From JAWRCU01 sp033542235 (GTDB taxonomy: Bacteria > Pseudomonadota > Alphaproteobacteria > Rhizobiales > Rhizobiaceae): a DNA stretch of 64,000 nt. Shown here one piece after another: positions 1 through 9,245 of this stretch. The notes beneath the pieces were generated by a model. It was not told the DNA's origin and made no database searches. It saw only the letters and a list, made by a program, of their open reading frames with translations. How positions within the stretch are numbered: position 1 is the stretch's first letter; each line of letters starts with the position of its first letter. The stretch is taken from assembly GCF_033542235.1 (NCBI RefSeq), contig NZ_JAWRCU010000010.1:1-64000 (forward strand), written 5' to 3'. The position numbers and the translations under genes are program-made.

Positions 1-343
1 GGTCGGCGCTCTATGATCCGCAAATCGGCTCGGGTGTCGTTCCGCTTTCACCCGGTTGCGCCGTCTAACCCAAAGCGGACAACTGATGTGCTACAAAAAC
101 CGGACAACTCCAAAAGCTACCGACAGAACCTGCGGCCTCTCGAGCGCAGGTGAAAGGCCTTTCCATGTGCTTCAATTGGAATCTCAAGGGCCAAGGGGAA
201 TAGCGACTGTCGCAAACACGGTCGTTCCCTACAACCGGTTCTTCGCCCGATTTGCGTAAGGGGCAGGCGGCCGTTGAAGCCGACCGCCAGGAGTCTCGGG
301 AGTATTAGAGTGCTACTTGCCGGCGTCACCGCCCTTTTTGTAC
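1..343. other. left edge, no confident gene; possible ORF tail and insertion-sequence end
   Basis: An open frame enters from the left edge on the plus strand and stops at 66-68; its visible tail reads SALYDPQIGSGVVPLSPGCA, which I cannot assign. Just after it the 9-mer CGGACAACT occurs twice in direct orientation (76-84 and 101-109). This layout is common at ends of insertion sequences, but no partner end is visible here. The rest, up to the stop of the sulfatase gene at 344, shows no coding signal I trust. A GC-rich inverted repeat (266-270 with 284-288) could help end transcription of the sulfatase gene, but it has no T tract. Confidence 0.25.
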
Positions 344-2026
344 CTAGTTGCCCGGCTTGTTCTTGAGCGCCTGCTCGATCTCGTGCTTGATGGCGTCGAG
401 GTTGAACGAGGCCGGGTCCTGCATCGGCGGATAATCGATAGCCGTCTTGGCCAGGTCCGCCACCGCTTGCTGGACGCTGACAAACCGCCAGAACTCGCGC
501 CCGAAGAAGTCGTTCATGTAGCCGCCGCCCTGGTCGTTGAGGCTCTGTTGGGCGATCGAAGGCGTCCGCTCGAACGGGTCCTGGCGGATGTTGACCATCG
601 TCGGCATGTCGGTCGTCACCTTCGCACCGGGCCAGCCCTGCGGCTGGGTGAAGAATTGGAACTTGAAGTCGCCGATACGGATGGCCCCGAGGTGCGGCCC
701 ACCGAAGTAGAAGAACTCGTTGCGCGCCGACGGCCCATTGCCCAGCAGCAGGTCGAGCTGATTGTAGCCATCGAGGTGGTTCTTGTAAGTGTGGTCGCCA
801 AGTTGCACGCCCTTGAGCAGCTGGTCGGTGATGTTGGGGTTGCCGGCCGCCGCGAGCAGCGTCGGGAACCAGTCGAGCGACGAAAAGATGCCGTTCTCGA
901 CCGTGCCCGCCTTGACCTTGCCCGGCCAGCGGATGATCGCCGGTACACGGAAACCGCCTTCATAGACGGTGCCCTTGGTCGCCTTGAACGGCGTCATGCC
1001 GCCATCGGGCCAGGTGAACACCTCTGCACCATTGTCCGTGGTAAAGATGACGATGGTGTTGTCGGCCTCGCCGGAATCCTCGACGCATTTCAGCAAGCTG
1101 CCGACGCTGTCGTCGAGCTGCTGCATGCCGGCTTCCTCGAGCCCGTAGTTCGAGGTGCTGTTCATCAGCGCCTGGTATTTCGGCGACAGGAAGGTCCAGA
1201 CATGCATGCGCGTCGTGTTGTGCCAGACGAAGTACGGCTTTCCGTCGGTCTTCGCCTTGTCCATGAAATCGCATGAAGCCTTCACCAGCACATCGTCGAA
1301 GGTGGTCATGTCGTACTTCGCCTTGGGCGTGATTTCGTGCATGTTAGGCACGTGGGACATGTCGGGATATGGCGCCAGCGGACCCTCGTCGACTATCCTC
1401 TGCTTGCCGATCTTGCCCCAGCGCGGCTGCTCGGTCGGGTCGTCCGTATCGGTCGCGTAGGTATGCAGCAAATCGCGCGGTCCGACCTTATCCCTGTAGG
1501 ACTGGTCGTCCGGGAACGAGTACCAATAGGGATCCGACATGGCGTCGAGGTGGTAGAGGTACCCGAAGAACTCGTCGAAGCCATGCACCGTCGGCAGATA
1601 CTTGTTCAGATCGCCCAGATGGTTCTTGCCGAACTGCCCGGTCTCGTAGCCTTGGGCCTTAAGGGCGGCCGCCAGTGTCGCGGCCTGGTCCGGTATGCCA
1701 ACATCTGCGCCGGCCTGGCCGACGGTGGTCAGGCCCGTACGCAGGGGAATCTCGCCGGTAATGAAGGCTGCCCGGCCAGCGGTGCAGCTTGCTTCCGCGT
1801 AATAGTCCGTGAACATCATGCCTTGGGAGGCAATCTTGTCGAGGTTCGGCGTCTTCCCGGACATCATGCCCCGGTGATAGGCGCCGACGTTGAACCAGCC
1901 GATATCATCGCCCATGATCACCAGGATGTTGGGTTTAGGCTGGTTCTGAGCGTGGCTCATTGATGTGGTGCCCAAAAGAGCTGCGCCGATGGTCATCGCC
2001 GTTGCAATACAGGCTGCTGCTTTCAT
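344..2026 (-). CDS. exported arylsulfatase-type sulfatase (paralogue 1)
   Basis: A 560-residue protein of the alkaline-phosphatase-like sulfatase superfamily, expected to hydrolyse sulfate esters in the periplasm. The start at 2026 is chosen because GGAGGATC lies just upstream and the protein then opens with a Sec signal peptide ending near AQ at residues 26-27. Asp40-Asp41 (MGDDIGW) are calcium ligands. Cys81 in C-T-A-G-R matches the (C/S)-x-(P/A)-x-R pattern that is converted to formylglycine; the Ala form is the less common one. A later TTDNG supplies more metal ligands. It is a paralogue of the sulfatase at 7527-9245, and their upstream leaders are also alike. Motif 1 lies about 225 bp before the start. 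The natural substrate cannot be read from the sequence. No sulfatase-maturing enzyme is visible in the window. Confidence 0.9.
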   Translation of the reverse strand: MKAAACIATAMTIGAALLGTTSMSHAQNQPKPNILVIMGDDIGWFNVGAYHRGMMSGKTPNLDKIASQGMMFTDYYAEASCTAGRAAFITGEIPLRTGLTTVGQAGADVGIPDQAATLAAALKAQGYETGQFGKNHLGDLNKYLPTVHGFDEFFGYLYHLDAMSDPYWYSFPDDQSYRDKVGPRDLLHTYATDTDDPTEQPRWGKIGKQRIVDEGPLAPYPDMSHVPNMHEITPKAKYDMTTFDDVLVKASCDFMDKAKTDGKPYFVWHNTTRMHVWTFLSPKYQALMNSTSNYGLEEAGMQQLDDSVGSLLKCVEDSGEADNTIVIFTTDNGAEVFTWPDGGMTPFKATKGTVYEGGFRVPAIIRWPGKVKAGTVENGIFSSLDWFPTLLAAAGNPNITDQLLKGVQLGDHTYKNHLDGYNQLDLLLGNGPSARNEFFYFGGPHLGAIRIGDFKFQFFTQPQGWPGAKVTTDMPTMVNIRQDPFERTPSIAQQSLNDQGGGYMNDFFGREFWRFVSVQQAVADLAKTAIDYPPMQDPASFNLDAIKHEIEQALKNKPGN

Positions 2027-2250
2027 GTCGCTGATCCTCCTTCGGACGGTCCTGGTCGCGGCGACCAAGGCCGGTTTTGATCGCATGCGTTTGCCTCTGA
2101 AATCTCAGGCCGAAGTCCGGCCCAATGCCGACACTCGCGCCGTCATTCCTCTTTCCTGATTGGTCTGGATTTGGGGTGGCTGTCCGGGTGCCCGGGCGAT
2201 GGCAGAACCCCGGCATTAAGCAAAGCTATACTTACGCCGTATTTGCCGTA

Positions 2251-2272
2251 GCGATATTGTCCTTAGGTGAAG
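2251..2272 (-). promoter_or_regulatory. motif 1 copy a, upstream of sulfatase 1
   Basis: On the gene strand this reads TTCACCTAAGGACAATATCG. It is one of six related elements, all pointing at minus-strand genes. The stretch between this site and the start codon (2027-2250) aligns along its length with the leader of the second sulfatase (9246-9470), so element and long leader were duplicated together with the gene. A FixJ-family regulator site is my inference. Confidence 0.6.
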
Positions 2273-2541
2273 CTGTTTCCGGCCTCCCGAGCACGTGCAC
2301 ATCGCGCTTATTGCTTGGCAGCAAACGGCAAGTCCTTGGCAGGGCAGCGATGCTGCTAACGGCAGCGGAGCAATGACCGAGGCGACGAAATTCCCGCGAA
2401 AGTGTTTTCGACATTTCAGGACGCATTGGCCCAATGGGAATCGATGCGGTGACGCGCATCGTCGGCTTCTTCGTTGCGGCTATGGGCGGCGAACTCGTAC
2501 GATGAGGGCGGCTTGCACAGGCGATGAACGACCTAGTCTAG

Positions 2542-3459
2542 TTATTCATCCTCACTAGTGGGGAAGACAAACTTTTCTCGTTCGTCGTACGCAACTTCGA
2601 TCGCACCCTTGGTCTTATCGGCAATGCGTCTGAGGTAATTGTACATATGATGATCCTTCAGATCCGCGAAGGAGATCGAGCGCCAGAACGCGCCCAAGGC
2701 AATTCGCGTTGCATCGTGAATAGGCAGCCAAACGAAATCTTGCGCCTGGAGAAGAATTACCTCGGGACCGGTATGATCGTAGGGACCGTATATTTCATCC
2801 GGTATGAAACTCGGCGGAAGCATTGGGACGACATCGTTCTCATCAACGACTCGGGTCAGTGGCAGAAGGCCCAGCTTCCTTACCCCCGCGGCGGTCGTGA
2901 ATCTTGGCTGTCCAAACGTCACCACCCGTTTGACCGCCACGCCGTCCTCGATCAGGTAGATCGATAGAAGAGCTGCGACAGCCCCGCCGAGCGAATGCCC
3001 CGTCACATACGTCTTGTAGCCGGTCCTCAAATAGGGCTTCACATCGGTGTAGATCGCGCGAGCTATTCGATCGAAGCCGGCGTGAACGGGAATGTTGATC
3101 TTGCGGTCCCGGCGCTCGGCAAGATCAATGTCCTCGAATAGATTGGTCTTGTCGGCCGTTCCACGCACCGTGATGAATTGTGTTCGTGCGGCATCATTTC
3201 GCTCAAGGAAGTACAAGACACTCGTTTGCCCGGGTGAATCTATCCGAACAGTAAAGGGATATTTCGACTTTATTTTTTCTTTTGAAGCATAGGCCGCATT
3301 GGACCGTTCTGCAAATGCATAGATTTCTTCGAAATCGACCTTGTGGGGGACAATCTTTGAGCCAAGGCTCAGGATCAGCGCGCTCGGTGGCCCCGCACAC
3401 GAGGTCAGCAGCGAAGCGCAAGTCAATGCCATTGCTGCCGCTCTTAGGTAGCACAGCAT
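2542..3459 (-). CDS. class 3 lipase, predicted lipoprotein
   Basis: A 305-residue alpha/beta hydrolase of the fungal lipase-like class 3 family. Starting at 3459 gives a lipoprotein signal with lipobox Leu-Thr-Ser-Cys and acylated Cys21, so the enzyme should be membrane-anchored. The nucleophile elbow GHSLGG places catalytic Ser156. The Asp in DENDVV and the His in YDHTGP are the likely other triad members. It is expected to hydrolyse acylglycerols or other lipid esters at the envelope. The frame remains open upstream of 3459, but that part looks like non-coding extension. No motif 1 copy is seen in the 205 bp upstream, and the Shine-Dalgarno is weak. The assignment to the family is firm; the substrate is unknown. 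Confidence 0.85.
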   Translation of the reverse strand: MLCYLRAAAMALTCASLLTSCAGPPSALILSLGSKIVPHKVDFEEIYAFAERSNAAYASKEKIKSKYPFTVRIDSPGQTSVLYFLERNDAARTQFITVRGTADKTNLFEDIDLAERRDRKINIPVHAGFDRIARAIYTDVKPYLRTGYKTYVTGHSLGGAVAALLSIYLIEDGVAVKRVVTFGQPRFTTAAGVRKLGLLPLTRVVDENDVVPMLPPSFIPDEIYGPYDHTGPEVILLQAQDFVWLPIHDATRIALGAFWRSISFADLKDHHMYNYLRRIADKTKGAIEVAYDEREKFVFPTSEDE

Positions 3460-3664
3460 GTCAGGGCTCTCACTTTTGCCAGACCGCGGTGACGCGAAGC
3501 GCTCATGCCACCATCCTGCCCGGCAGCATGACGGTGTTGGCTCTGGCCCGGTCCCGAGCCACCGACAGCCACGCCCCGCTCGGCCGCTCAAAATGGCTCC
3601 CAGTCAGCTGCCGATTGAAATCTCAGAGGATAAATCCAACGGCTTCGCATGGGATTCAGCGGCT

Positions 3665-4057
3665 CTAGTTATCTGAAGTTATCGCCGGGTTGCGGTCGGC
3701 TGTTGTGAAGTCCATCGTGAATGGCTGTCCGCCGATACCCTGAGCAAGAGCGGGGGCAAACTCGACGGGTGTGCACTGGTCCACAGCGTTTATCGCCGCC
3801 GCGATGAACTGCTTATGGGCATTCTCGTCGCCCGTCACGTCGATGGCCGTGGGTTGCGGCGGACCGATCAGCGACCCATCGCGGTTAAAACTGAAGCTCA
3901 GCGTGACCGAGGATTTCGTAATGCCTGCCGGCGGTTTCCAGCACGCCAGGATGGCTTTGCCGACCTGATCCATGGCCGTCAGCGGGTCTGCGTTGGCCGG
4001 CAAAGCCGAGAGGGTCAAAACGGCCAACCAGGCAAACAGTCTCGCCTCACCGAACAT
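3665..4057 (-). CDS. small secreted protein, TonB/TolA C-terminal-like
   Basis: A 130-residue protein with a Sec signal peptide (cleavage near ALPANA-DP). The start at 4057 has a strong GAGGAGG ribosome site. The mature part contains the pattern of a C-W-x-P segment followed by paired beta strands (SFSFNRDGSLIGPP) and a later Cys. This resembles the C-terminal domain of TonB/TolA-type proteins and many uncharacterised rhizobial periplasmic proteins. Two cysteines could form a disulfide. It follows the HAD phosphatase gene by 11 bp and is very probably co-transcribed with it. No function is established; it may be an envelope partner of that enzyme. Confidence 0.75.
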   Translation of the reverse strand: MFGEARLFAWLAVLTLSALPANADPLTAMDQVGKAILACWKPPAGITKSSVTLSFSFNRDGSLIGPPQPTAIDVTGDENAHKQFIAAAINAVDQCTPVEFAPALAQGIGGQPFTMDFTTADRNPAITSDN

Positions 4058-4068
4058 AATCTTCCTCC

Positions 4069-5127
4069 TCAGTCGGCCGTGCCTTTTGGAAAGATACGCT
4101 TCCAATCCTTCTTCATGCTGATGACCAGCCAGCCATTGTTCGTGGCCTCGTTGTAGAGTTCCTGGGTGAACGTGCCGACCTTGGTCTCGGGCAGGCCCTG
4201 TGCGGGCCCGTAGGCATATTCCCGTTCGGCATCGTCGTGCAGAACGAGCATGCCGAGTCGGGCACCGGCGCCGGCCGTCGTGTACTCCAGCATCTGCCTG
4301 TCGCCGATCGAATTGCCGAACGCAATCACAGGGCGACGTCCGATCATGAGGTGAATTCCTTGCGGCTTGCCGGCATCATTGTCGTTGAGAAGGAGCTTGG
4401 GTTCCTTGGTCAGGGTAGGCCGACCATTTTTGTCGTAGCCAAATCTTATCCCGCCAGCAGTACCGACGACCTGCTCTGGCGGGATGCCGTAGGTGGCCTC
4501 CGAGTAGACCCGCACAAAATCCTGACCGCCGCCGGTCACGATGAAGGTCTTGTAGCCGTTGGCGCGCAAGAAGCGGAGAACCTCCTGCATGGGTTGGTAG
4601 GAGAGCGCGGTATAGGGGCGCTTCCAGCGCGGATCCCTTGTCGCCGCAAGCCACTTCTCGACCTCGGCCTTGAAATCATCGACAGTCATGCCTGTCAGCG
4701 TGGCTGCAAGGAGCTTTTCCAGGTCCGCCATCGGCAGCTTGGCGATCGCTTCGCGATCGCCCGTCAGCACCGTCTTGAACGGTTCGACCTCCCTCAACTC
4801 CGGCTTGGCGGCGACCAGCGCCGGCACACGGTCGAGACAGTAGATCACCTGGCTGTACATAGGATGCTCGACCCACAGCGTGCCATCCTGATCGAAGGCA
4901 GCGATCCGCTCGGCCGGCGGCACGAAATATGGGCTGCCCTGCTGGGTGGTTCCCCATACGAAATCGAGTATCGCCTGTTTTGCCGTCCCGTCGTTCCAGG
5001 ACGGCAACGGGTCGTCTTGCGCCTGCGCGGGCGCAGCCGTCCACATTGCGCCGGTTGAAACCAGCACCGCCGCCAGCGTCACGATCAGCTTGCGGCGAGT
5101 GATCTCGAAGCGATGGAGAATTCTCAT
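4069..5127 (-). CDS. exported HAD-superfamily phosphatase
   Basis: A 352-residue haloacid-dehalogenase-fold hydrolase carrying an N-terminal export signal; the pair Arg11-Arg12 before a hydrophobic stretch looks Tat-like. HAD motif I is AFDQDGT with nucleophile Asp79 and acid Asp81. Motif II is the Thr in FIVTGGG near residue 197, and motif IV is GNSIGD near 272-277. This residue set fits a phosphoserine-phosphatase-like phosphomonoesterase. GAGGAGG precedes the ATG at 5127. Motif 1 with its inverted repeat lies about 150-190 bp upstream. A degenerate copy of this gene's 5' end and promoter is found at 15687-15923. The substrate is unknown; release of phosphate from organic phosphates outside the cytoplasm is inferred. 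Confidence 0.82.
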   Translation of the reverse strand: MRILHRFEITRRKLIVTLAAVLVSTGAMWTAAPAQAQDDPLPSWNDGTAKQAILDFVWGTTQQGSPYFVPPAERIAAFDQDGTLWVEHPMYSQVIYCLDRVPALVAAKPELREVEPFKTVLTGDREAIAKLPMADLEKLLAATLTGMTVDDFKAEVEKWLAATRDPRWKRPYTALSYQPMQEVLRFLRANGYKTFIVTGGGQDFVRVYSEATYGIPPEQVVGTAGGIRFGYDKNGRPTLTKEPKLLLNDNDAGKPQGIHLMIGRRPVIAFGNSIGDRQMLEYTTAGAGARLGMLVLHDDAEREYAYGPAQGLPETKVGTFTQELYNEATNNGWLVISMKKDWKRIFPKGTAD

Positions 5128-5273
5128 CTCGCGCCTCCTCGTCGATTTGAGGCCTACCGCTGGAATGGCGGATCGCTCGGGCGCGTATCATCGTGACCGG
5201 GCTCCCAGGCAATCCTGGTGACCGCCGAATGCTCCTGCCGGCCGCGGGAGGGAGGCAATCAACCTTACTCATC

Positions 5274-5320
5274 GGCAATATTACGGAGAATTGCTTTATG
5301 CGATATTGCCCTTTGGGGAA
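5274..5320 (-). promoter_or_regulatory. motif 1 copy b with perfect inverted repeat
   Basis: On the plus strand GGCAATAT (5274-5281) and ATATTGCC (5303-5310) form a perfect 8-bp inverted repeat with a 21-bp spacer. The second arm is joined to CTTTGGGGAA. The reverse complement gives TTCCCCAAAGGGCAATATCG pointing to the HAD phosphatase gene. The copy at 15877-15923 keeps the same arms and the same spacer. A dimeric regulator site is likely; the regulator is inferred to be the FixJ-type protein at 10067-10699. Confidence 0.65.
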
Positions 5321-5583
5321 AAAAAGCGCCCCGACAGTAGCTGCTATGCTCATCCCTGCCTGTGAAGTTGAGCCTCCGACGCGCTGCTTGTCACGCCATC
5401 CGATAGGTTGCGCATAACAGAGAGCTATCCGCTCTTTTTCTGTGCTTGCTAGAGAAACATCTGTGGGCGAACCTTTTGCTACTGTGCCGGCATGTTGCTA
5501 GGATCGATCCAGAGAGACACTATCGGTCAAATCCTTGAGTCGCGGCCTAGGCGGCGCGAGAATGTTCGGAAAGTGACGGTGCC

Positions 5584-6195
5584 ATGGCCTCGAAGCAACT
5601 GGCGACTGTCTCACCTGGTCTCCTGTGGGGACTTTTGTTGGCCTTGCTCGGCTCCCCGGCAGCCGCGGACAGCAGCTCCGTCGGGTTGAGCTTCACGACC
5701 GATCGAGAGGCCAACGATCTTGCGCTTCCCAAAGACGCCAAGGTTGAAATCAGTGCGTCCCACAGTTTCGATACCGGTGTAATTCTCGGCGCATCTGGTG
5801 AGTATACCAACACGGCCTTCAGCGACAGCGCCACTCTCAAGCTCGAAGGTACCGTGGGCTATCGCGTGGAGCTGGGCGGTCTCTTCTCGGTGACCGGCAG
5901 CGCCGGACTGGGCGAGAACATACAGACAAACGGGTCGGGGAACGATTTTCCATATTACGTCCTCCGCATAGGCGCTGACGTTAAGGCCACCGAAAAGGTG
6001 ACCTGGAATATCGTTACATTCAGATATCGGGACGCCTTCGATCCCGACAACGATTTCCTCACCCCCCAGCTCGCCACGGGACTCTCATACGACCTCGATG
6101 AGCACAATTCGATATCGGGCGTGGCGCAATACAACTGGAAGGACTGGGATCCCGACTCGGTCGGATTGGAGCTTGGCTACAAATACCGGTTCTAA
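5584..6195 (+). CDS. secreted outer-membrane-type beta-barrel protein
   Basis: A 203-residue protein with a Sec signal peptide (cleavage near SPAAADS). The mature sequence alternates polar and hydrophobic residues in strand-like blocks (LKLEGTVGYRVELGG, WNIVTFRYRDAF, LGYKYRF) and ends in Phe after YKYR. A terminal aromatic residue is the usual signal for insertion by the BAM machinery. It is the only plus-strand gene in this part of the window and converges with the outer-membrane protein at 6355-7158. No motif 1 copy was found in front of it. A small porin or structural barrel is inferred; I do not recognise a named family. Confidence 0.7.
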   Translation: MASKQLATVSPGLLWGLLLALLGSPAAADSSSVGLSFTTDREANDLALPKDAKVEISASHSFDTGVILGASGEYTNTAFSDSATLKLEGTVGYRVELGGLFSVTGSAGLGENIQTNGSGNDFPYYVLRIGADVKATEKVTWNIVTFRYRDAFDPDNDFLTPQLATGLSYDLDEHNSISGVAQYNWKDWDPDSVGLELGYKYRF

Positions 6196-6354
6196 CGCTC
6201 GTCTTGCGAGGCTCAGAGAATCGCAAGCTCTACCAAAGGCTGGCGCGTAGGAAGATCGCTTTTCCGTTGGCCTGCGACAGAATTTCGCGCGAATGCGATG
6301 CTTGTCTATTTGAGCAAGCTCGTCACCTCGGATACGAGGCTCTGACCCCTCCGA

Positions 6355-7158
6355 TCAGAACCGAATCTTGACCCCAATGAGTGGCCCCTGCAATGCTACG
6401 TCAAGCAGAAATCGATTATGCTCGAAATCGACCGCAAGGTAGCGATAGCCCGCTTCCAGCGTGACCCGGTCGTTGTACTGGTATTGCAGCGTGCCCAGCA
6501 CCTGCCAGTCGATCTCGGCGCCCGCGCCGAAGCCCCCGACATCGGCCTCGGCGTGGAGTCCGAACCCGTTGCCGAGGCCAACACCGCCAGCCACACCAAC
6601 CAGCGGATCGACCCAGGTCGTGCTCCCGCTGGCCTCTCTCACATCGCCGCGAGGGCCGGTAAGGGTCAGATCCGGGTTCAGGTACCAGAGCCGTCCACCC
6701 GCCAGAAAGTCCAACGTCGCGGTACCATAGTCGACGACCCGATAGGAACCGCCGAAGGTCCATATTATCAAGTTCAGGTCCGCCGAGGCCGAAGTAGGCA
6801 GACGTTCGCGGGATGATCCGTCGGCCTCAAGTCCGATATACATGAAGTCGGTGAAAATGGCGTAAGGGCCATTGCGCGCCTCGCCGGCAAGCATAACTGG
6901 CGGGGGCCACCAATCGATATGGTCGAAAATCTGATCGAAATCGACATTGAGATTCGCCTGCGGAAGGCGGCCGACGCCGAGACTACCGTGGAGGCCTGCT
7001 CCCCAGAAATAGGGCTCTAGCGTGAAGCTCCAGGCGGGCGCCGCCGCAGGCGCGGTTTCAGGGGGCGGCGTCTCGGCATCCGCAGCCATCGTCGGCGTCG
7101 CAGCAAGCACCACCGCCAGTCCTGCCCAGGCCGGCAATATCGCTCGGATGAGACTCAT
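6355..7158 (-). CDS. outer membrane beta-barrel protein
   Basis: A 267-residue protein with a signal peptide ending near TMAADAE. A Pro/Ala-rich linker follows, then repeated amphipathic strands (WSFTLEPYFWGAGLHG, LEAGYRYLAVDFEH) and a terminal IRF. This matches the outer membrane beta-barrel families of alphaproteobacteria. A GAGGGG ribosome site precedes the ATG but overlaps the arm of a perfect 16-bp palindrome (7169-7184), so translation may be controlled. The gene lies tail to tail with 5584-6195 and head to tail with the second sulfatase. The transported substrate, if any, is not known. Confidence 0.75.
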   Translation of the reverse strand: MSLIRAILPAWAGLAVVLAATPTMAADAETPPPETAPAAAPAWSFTLEPYFWGAGLHGSLGVGRLPQANLNVDFDQIFDHIDWWPPPVMLAGEARNGPYAIFTDFMYIGLEADGSSRERLPTSASADLNLIIWTFGGSYRVVDYGTATLDFLAGGRLWYLNPDLTLTGPRGDVREASGSTTWVDPLVGVAGGVGLGNGFGLHAEADVGGFGAGAEIDWQVLGTLQYQYNDRVTLEAGYRYLAVDFEHNRFLLDVALQGPLIGVKIRF

Positions 7159-7168
7159 ATCAAAGTCC

Positions 7169-7184
7169 CCTCAAGATCTTGAGG
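7169..7184 (-). promoter_or_regulatory. perfect 16-bp palindrome over the ribosome site
   Basis: CCTCAAGATCTTGAGG is its own reverse complement. On the minus strand its right arm runs directly into GGGGACTTTGAT and then the ATG at 7158. A hairpin in the mRNA would therefore hide the Shine-Dalgarno sequence of the outer-membrane protein gene; as DNA it could be an operator. The rest of 7159-7526 shows no other gene. Confidence 0.5.
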
Positions 7185-7433
7185 ACATGTGTACACCCAT
7201 TCCCCGCAGCATCACTAATGAACGCGCGAGATCAATTGCTTTTTTTTCAGAATGTTGCCTTGCGGCCACCATTCCCACAGGTTGGAGAGATGGGCGCCGT
7301 CAAGGTTCACCTTTGCAGACCGGAAGGTCAACCATTGCGTTACCGGCTGAGTTCGCCTTCGCCAGCTTGATAGAAAATTGATCAGCAACGGAAGCCACTG
7401 GAGCTGAGCCGTTGTCTGATGTGTTGGCGATCC

Positions 7434-7467
7434 CGGGCGAGCGGCCTTTCATCGAGCCGCCCGCCCG
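7434..7467 (-). terminator. GC-rich hairpin downstream of sulfatase 2
   Basis: CGGGCGAGCGGC pairs with GCCGCCCGCCCG across a short loop with one mismatch. It sits about 60 bp past the stop codon of the sulfatase gene (minus strand). No T tract follows, so it may be a weak or Rho-assisted terminator, or an mRNA-stabilising stem. Confidence 0.4.
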
Positions 7468-7526
7468 GCTTCTTCTCCAATTCGCGACTAGCCGGCAGTC
7501 GCATGCATCACCTGCAAGCATCCGAG

Positions 7527-9245
7527 TTACTGGCTCGGGTGTGACATTCCGTTCCTGATCTGCTCGGTGACCTGATCCAGGTTCCAGCTCTCCGGACTCT
7601 GAAGGGGAGGAAACTTTTTGTAGCTCTCGAGTTCCTTGAGCCACAGCTGCTGGCCGATAGGCAGCATGTTCCAGTCGTAGATATAACCCGTAACCGGCCC
7701 TGCAAGCGCACCGGCGAACGAATTGGGTTCCGTCTTGTTCCATGTGCCCGAGGTAACGGCCTCCTCGAATGGATCGCGCTTGAGGTTCGTCATGCTGGCC
7801 ATGAACTGCGTCTGGACTCCGGGGAACGCGAAGCCTATGGAAGTTTCGGGCGCGATCGCGAAATACAGCTTCCAGTTCTTGTAGCGCACTGCTGACGGCC
7901 GCGGGCCGGCATAGTAGAACAAGGTGTCACGCGCGGACTTGTCCGTCTTGCCCAGCAAGTAGTCGGTCTGATCGAAACCGTCGAGTGTGGTCTTGACGAT
8001 CCCGGGATAGCTGCCGGCCTCGATCTGCTTCTTGAGGCCGTCGCCCTTGGGTCCGCCGGCGATGTCGACGAGCGTGGGCAGCCAGTCGAGGCCAGAGAAG
8101 ATCTCTGACTTGATGGTGCCGGGCTCGATGTGCCCGGGCCAGCGGACGACCAGCGGCGCACGCATGCCGCCTTCCCATGTGTTCATCTTCGAGCCCTTGA
8201 ACGGCGTGGTGCCGCCGTCGGGGTAGGTGAAGACCTCAGCGCCATTGTCGGTGGTGAAAACGACGATGGTCTTGTCAAGCTGGCCCATGTCCTCGAGCTT
8301 CTTCAGCACATAGCCGATGTTGTCGTCCAGCTGCTTCATGCCGGCCTCGTTGACGCCCCAGTCCTTGCCGCCGCGCTCACCAACCATGGCCATGTACTTG
8401 TCGGACAGCACGGTGGTGATGTGCATGCGCGCGGGGTTGTACCAGACGAAAAACGGCTTTTGGGTCTTCGCCGGGTCGTTGCGGTCGAGGAAATCGATGA
8501 CTTTCGCAGAAATCTCCTCGTCCACCCCCTTCGAGCGCTCGAGGGTCAGCGGGCCCTGATCCTGACACGTCTGGTTCTTCGACGTGCCATCTGAGGATCG
8601 ACACCAGAGCACATTCCGCGGCGGCGTCAGGCATGTTGTTGTCCTGGGATCGACGGCCGCAGGATCCTCCGAAAGCCCGGGGATCGGCGTGTTCCTGCAA
8701 GGTGGGGCGACTCCCTGCTCGGTCGTCGTCTTGTTGATGTCGAGGAAACTCACCTGCTGCATGGCATCGAGGTGATACAGGTAGCCCCAGAACTCCTGGA
8801 AGCCGTGCGCGGTCGGCAGGGCATCGGTGTGATCTCCCAAATGGTTCTTGCCGAACTCACCGGTGTTGTAGCCGAGATCGTACAGGAATTTGGCAACGGA
8901 CGGCGTGCCGGGCCGCAGATAGGACGGGCTGCCGGGTAGTTGCGGCGGGATCATGCCGGTGCGCAGGGGATTCATGCCGGTCAAGAAGGCATTGCGCCCC
9001 GCCGTGCAGCTCTGCTCAGCGTAGTACGTCATGAACTTCGCGCCTTCCTTGCCGATACGGTCGATGTTCGGCGTTTCTCCCACCATCAGGCCCTGGTGGT
9101 AGATGCTCGGCTGCATCCACCCAATGTCGTCGCCCATGATGAAAAGGATGTTGGGCTTGGCATCTTGGGCCTGGCTCAGTGACGTGCTGCTCAGCATTGC
9201 GGAGCCGGCTGTTATCGCCGCCGCAAGACAAGTTGCTGCTTTCAT
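7527..9245 (-). CDS. exported arylsulfatase-type sulfatase (paralogue 2)
   Basis: A 572-residue sulfatase with a Sec signal peptide (cleavage near LSQAQ). The start at 9245 follows GAGGGAGAG. Metal ligands are visible in MGDDIGW (residues 38-43), and Cys80 in C-T-A-G-R is the formylglycine site, again with Ala rather than Pro. TTDNGAEVFTYPDGG is shared almost unchanged with the first sulfatase. It is slightly longer because of an insert with several Cys residues (around CLTPPRNVLWCRSSDG), which could form disulfides and change specificity. The long leader and motif 1 (about 225 bp upstream) are shared with paralogue 1, pointing to one regulon. The ends of the two proteins differ, so they probably act on different sulfate esters. 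Confidence 0.9.
   Translation of the reverse strand: MKAATCLAAAITAGSAMLSSTSLSQAQDAKPNILFIMGDDIGWMQPSIYHQGLMVGETPNIDRIGKEGAKFMTYYAEQSCTAGRNAFLTGMNPLRTGMIPPQLPGSPSYLRPGTPSVAKFLYDLGYNTGEFGKNHLGDHTDALPTAHGFQEFWGYLYHLDAMQQVSFLDINKTTTEQGVAPPCRNTPIPGLSEDPAAVDPRTTTCLTPPRNVLWCRSSDGTSKNQTCQDQGPLTLERSKGVDEEISAKVIDFLDRNDPAKTQKPFFVWYNPARMHITTVLSDKYMAMVGERGGKDWGVNEAGMKQLDDNIGYVLKKLEDMGQLDKTIVVFTTDNGAEVFTYPDGGTTPFKGSKMNTWEGGMRAPLVVRWPGHIEPGTIKSEIFSGLDWLPTLVDIAGGPKGDGLKKQIEAGSYPGIVKTTLDGFDQTDYLLGKTDKSARDTLFYYAGPRPSAVRYKNWKLYFAIAPETSIGFAFPGVQTQFMASMTNLKRDPFEEAVTSGTWNKTEPNSFAGALAGPVTGYIYDWNMLPIGQQLWLKELESYKKFPPLQSPESWNLDQVTEQIRNGMSHPSQ

Noticed and set aside
317..1276. Long plus-strand open frame opposite sulfatase 1
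   Set aside because: Antisense shadow of the sulfatase caused by high GC content; no family resemblance and no ribosome site.
2251..2290. Motif 1 as a sigma-54 promoter
   Set aside because: The GG and GC pair with the fixed 10-bp spacing of -24/-12 promoters is not conserved among the six copies.
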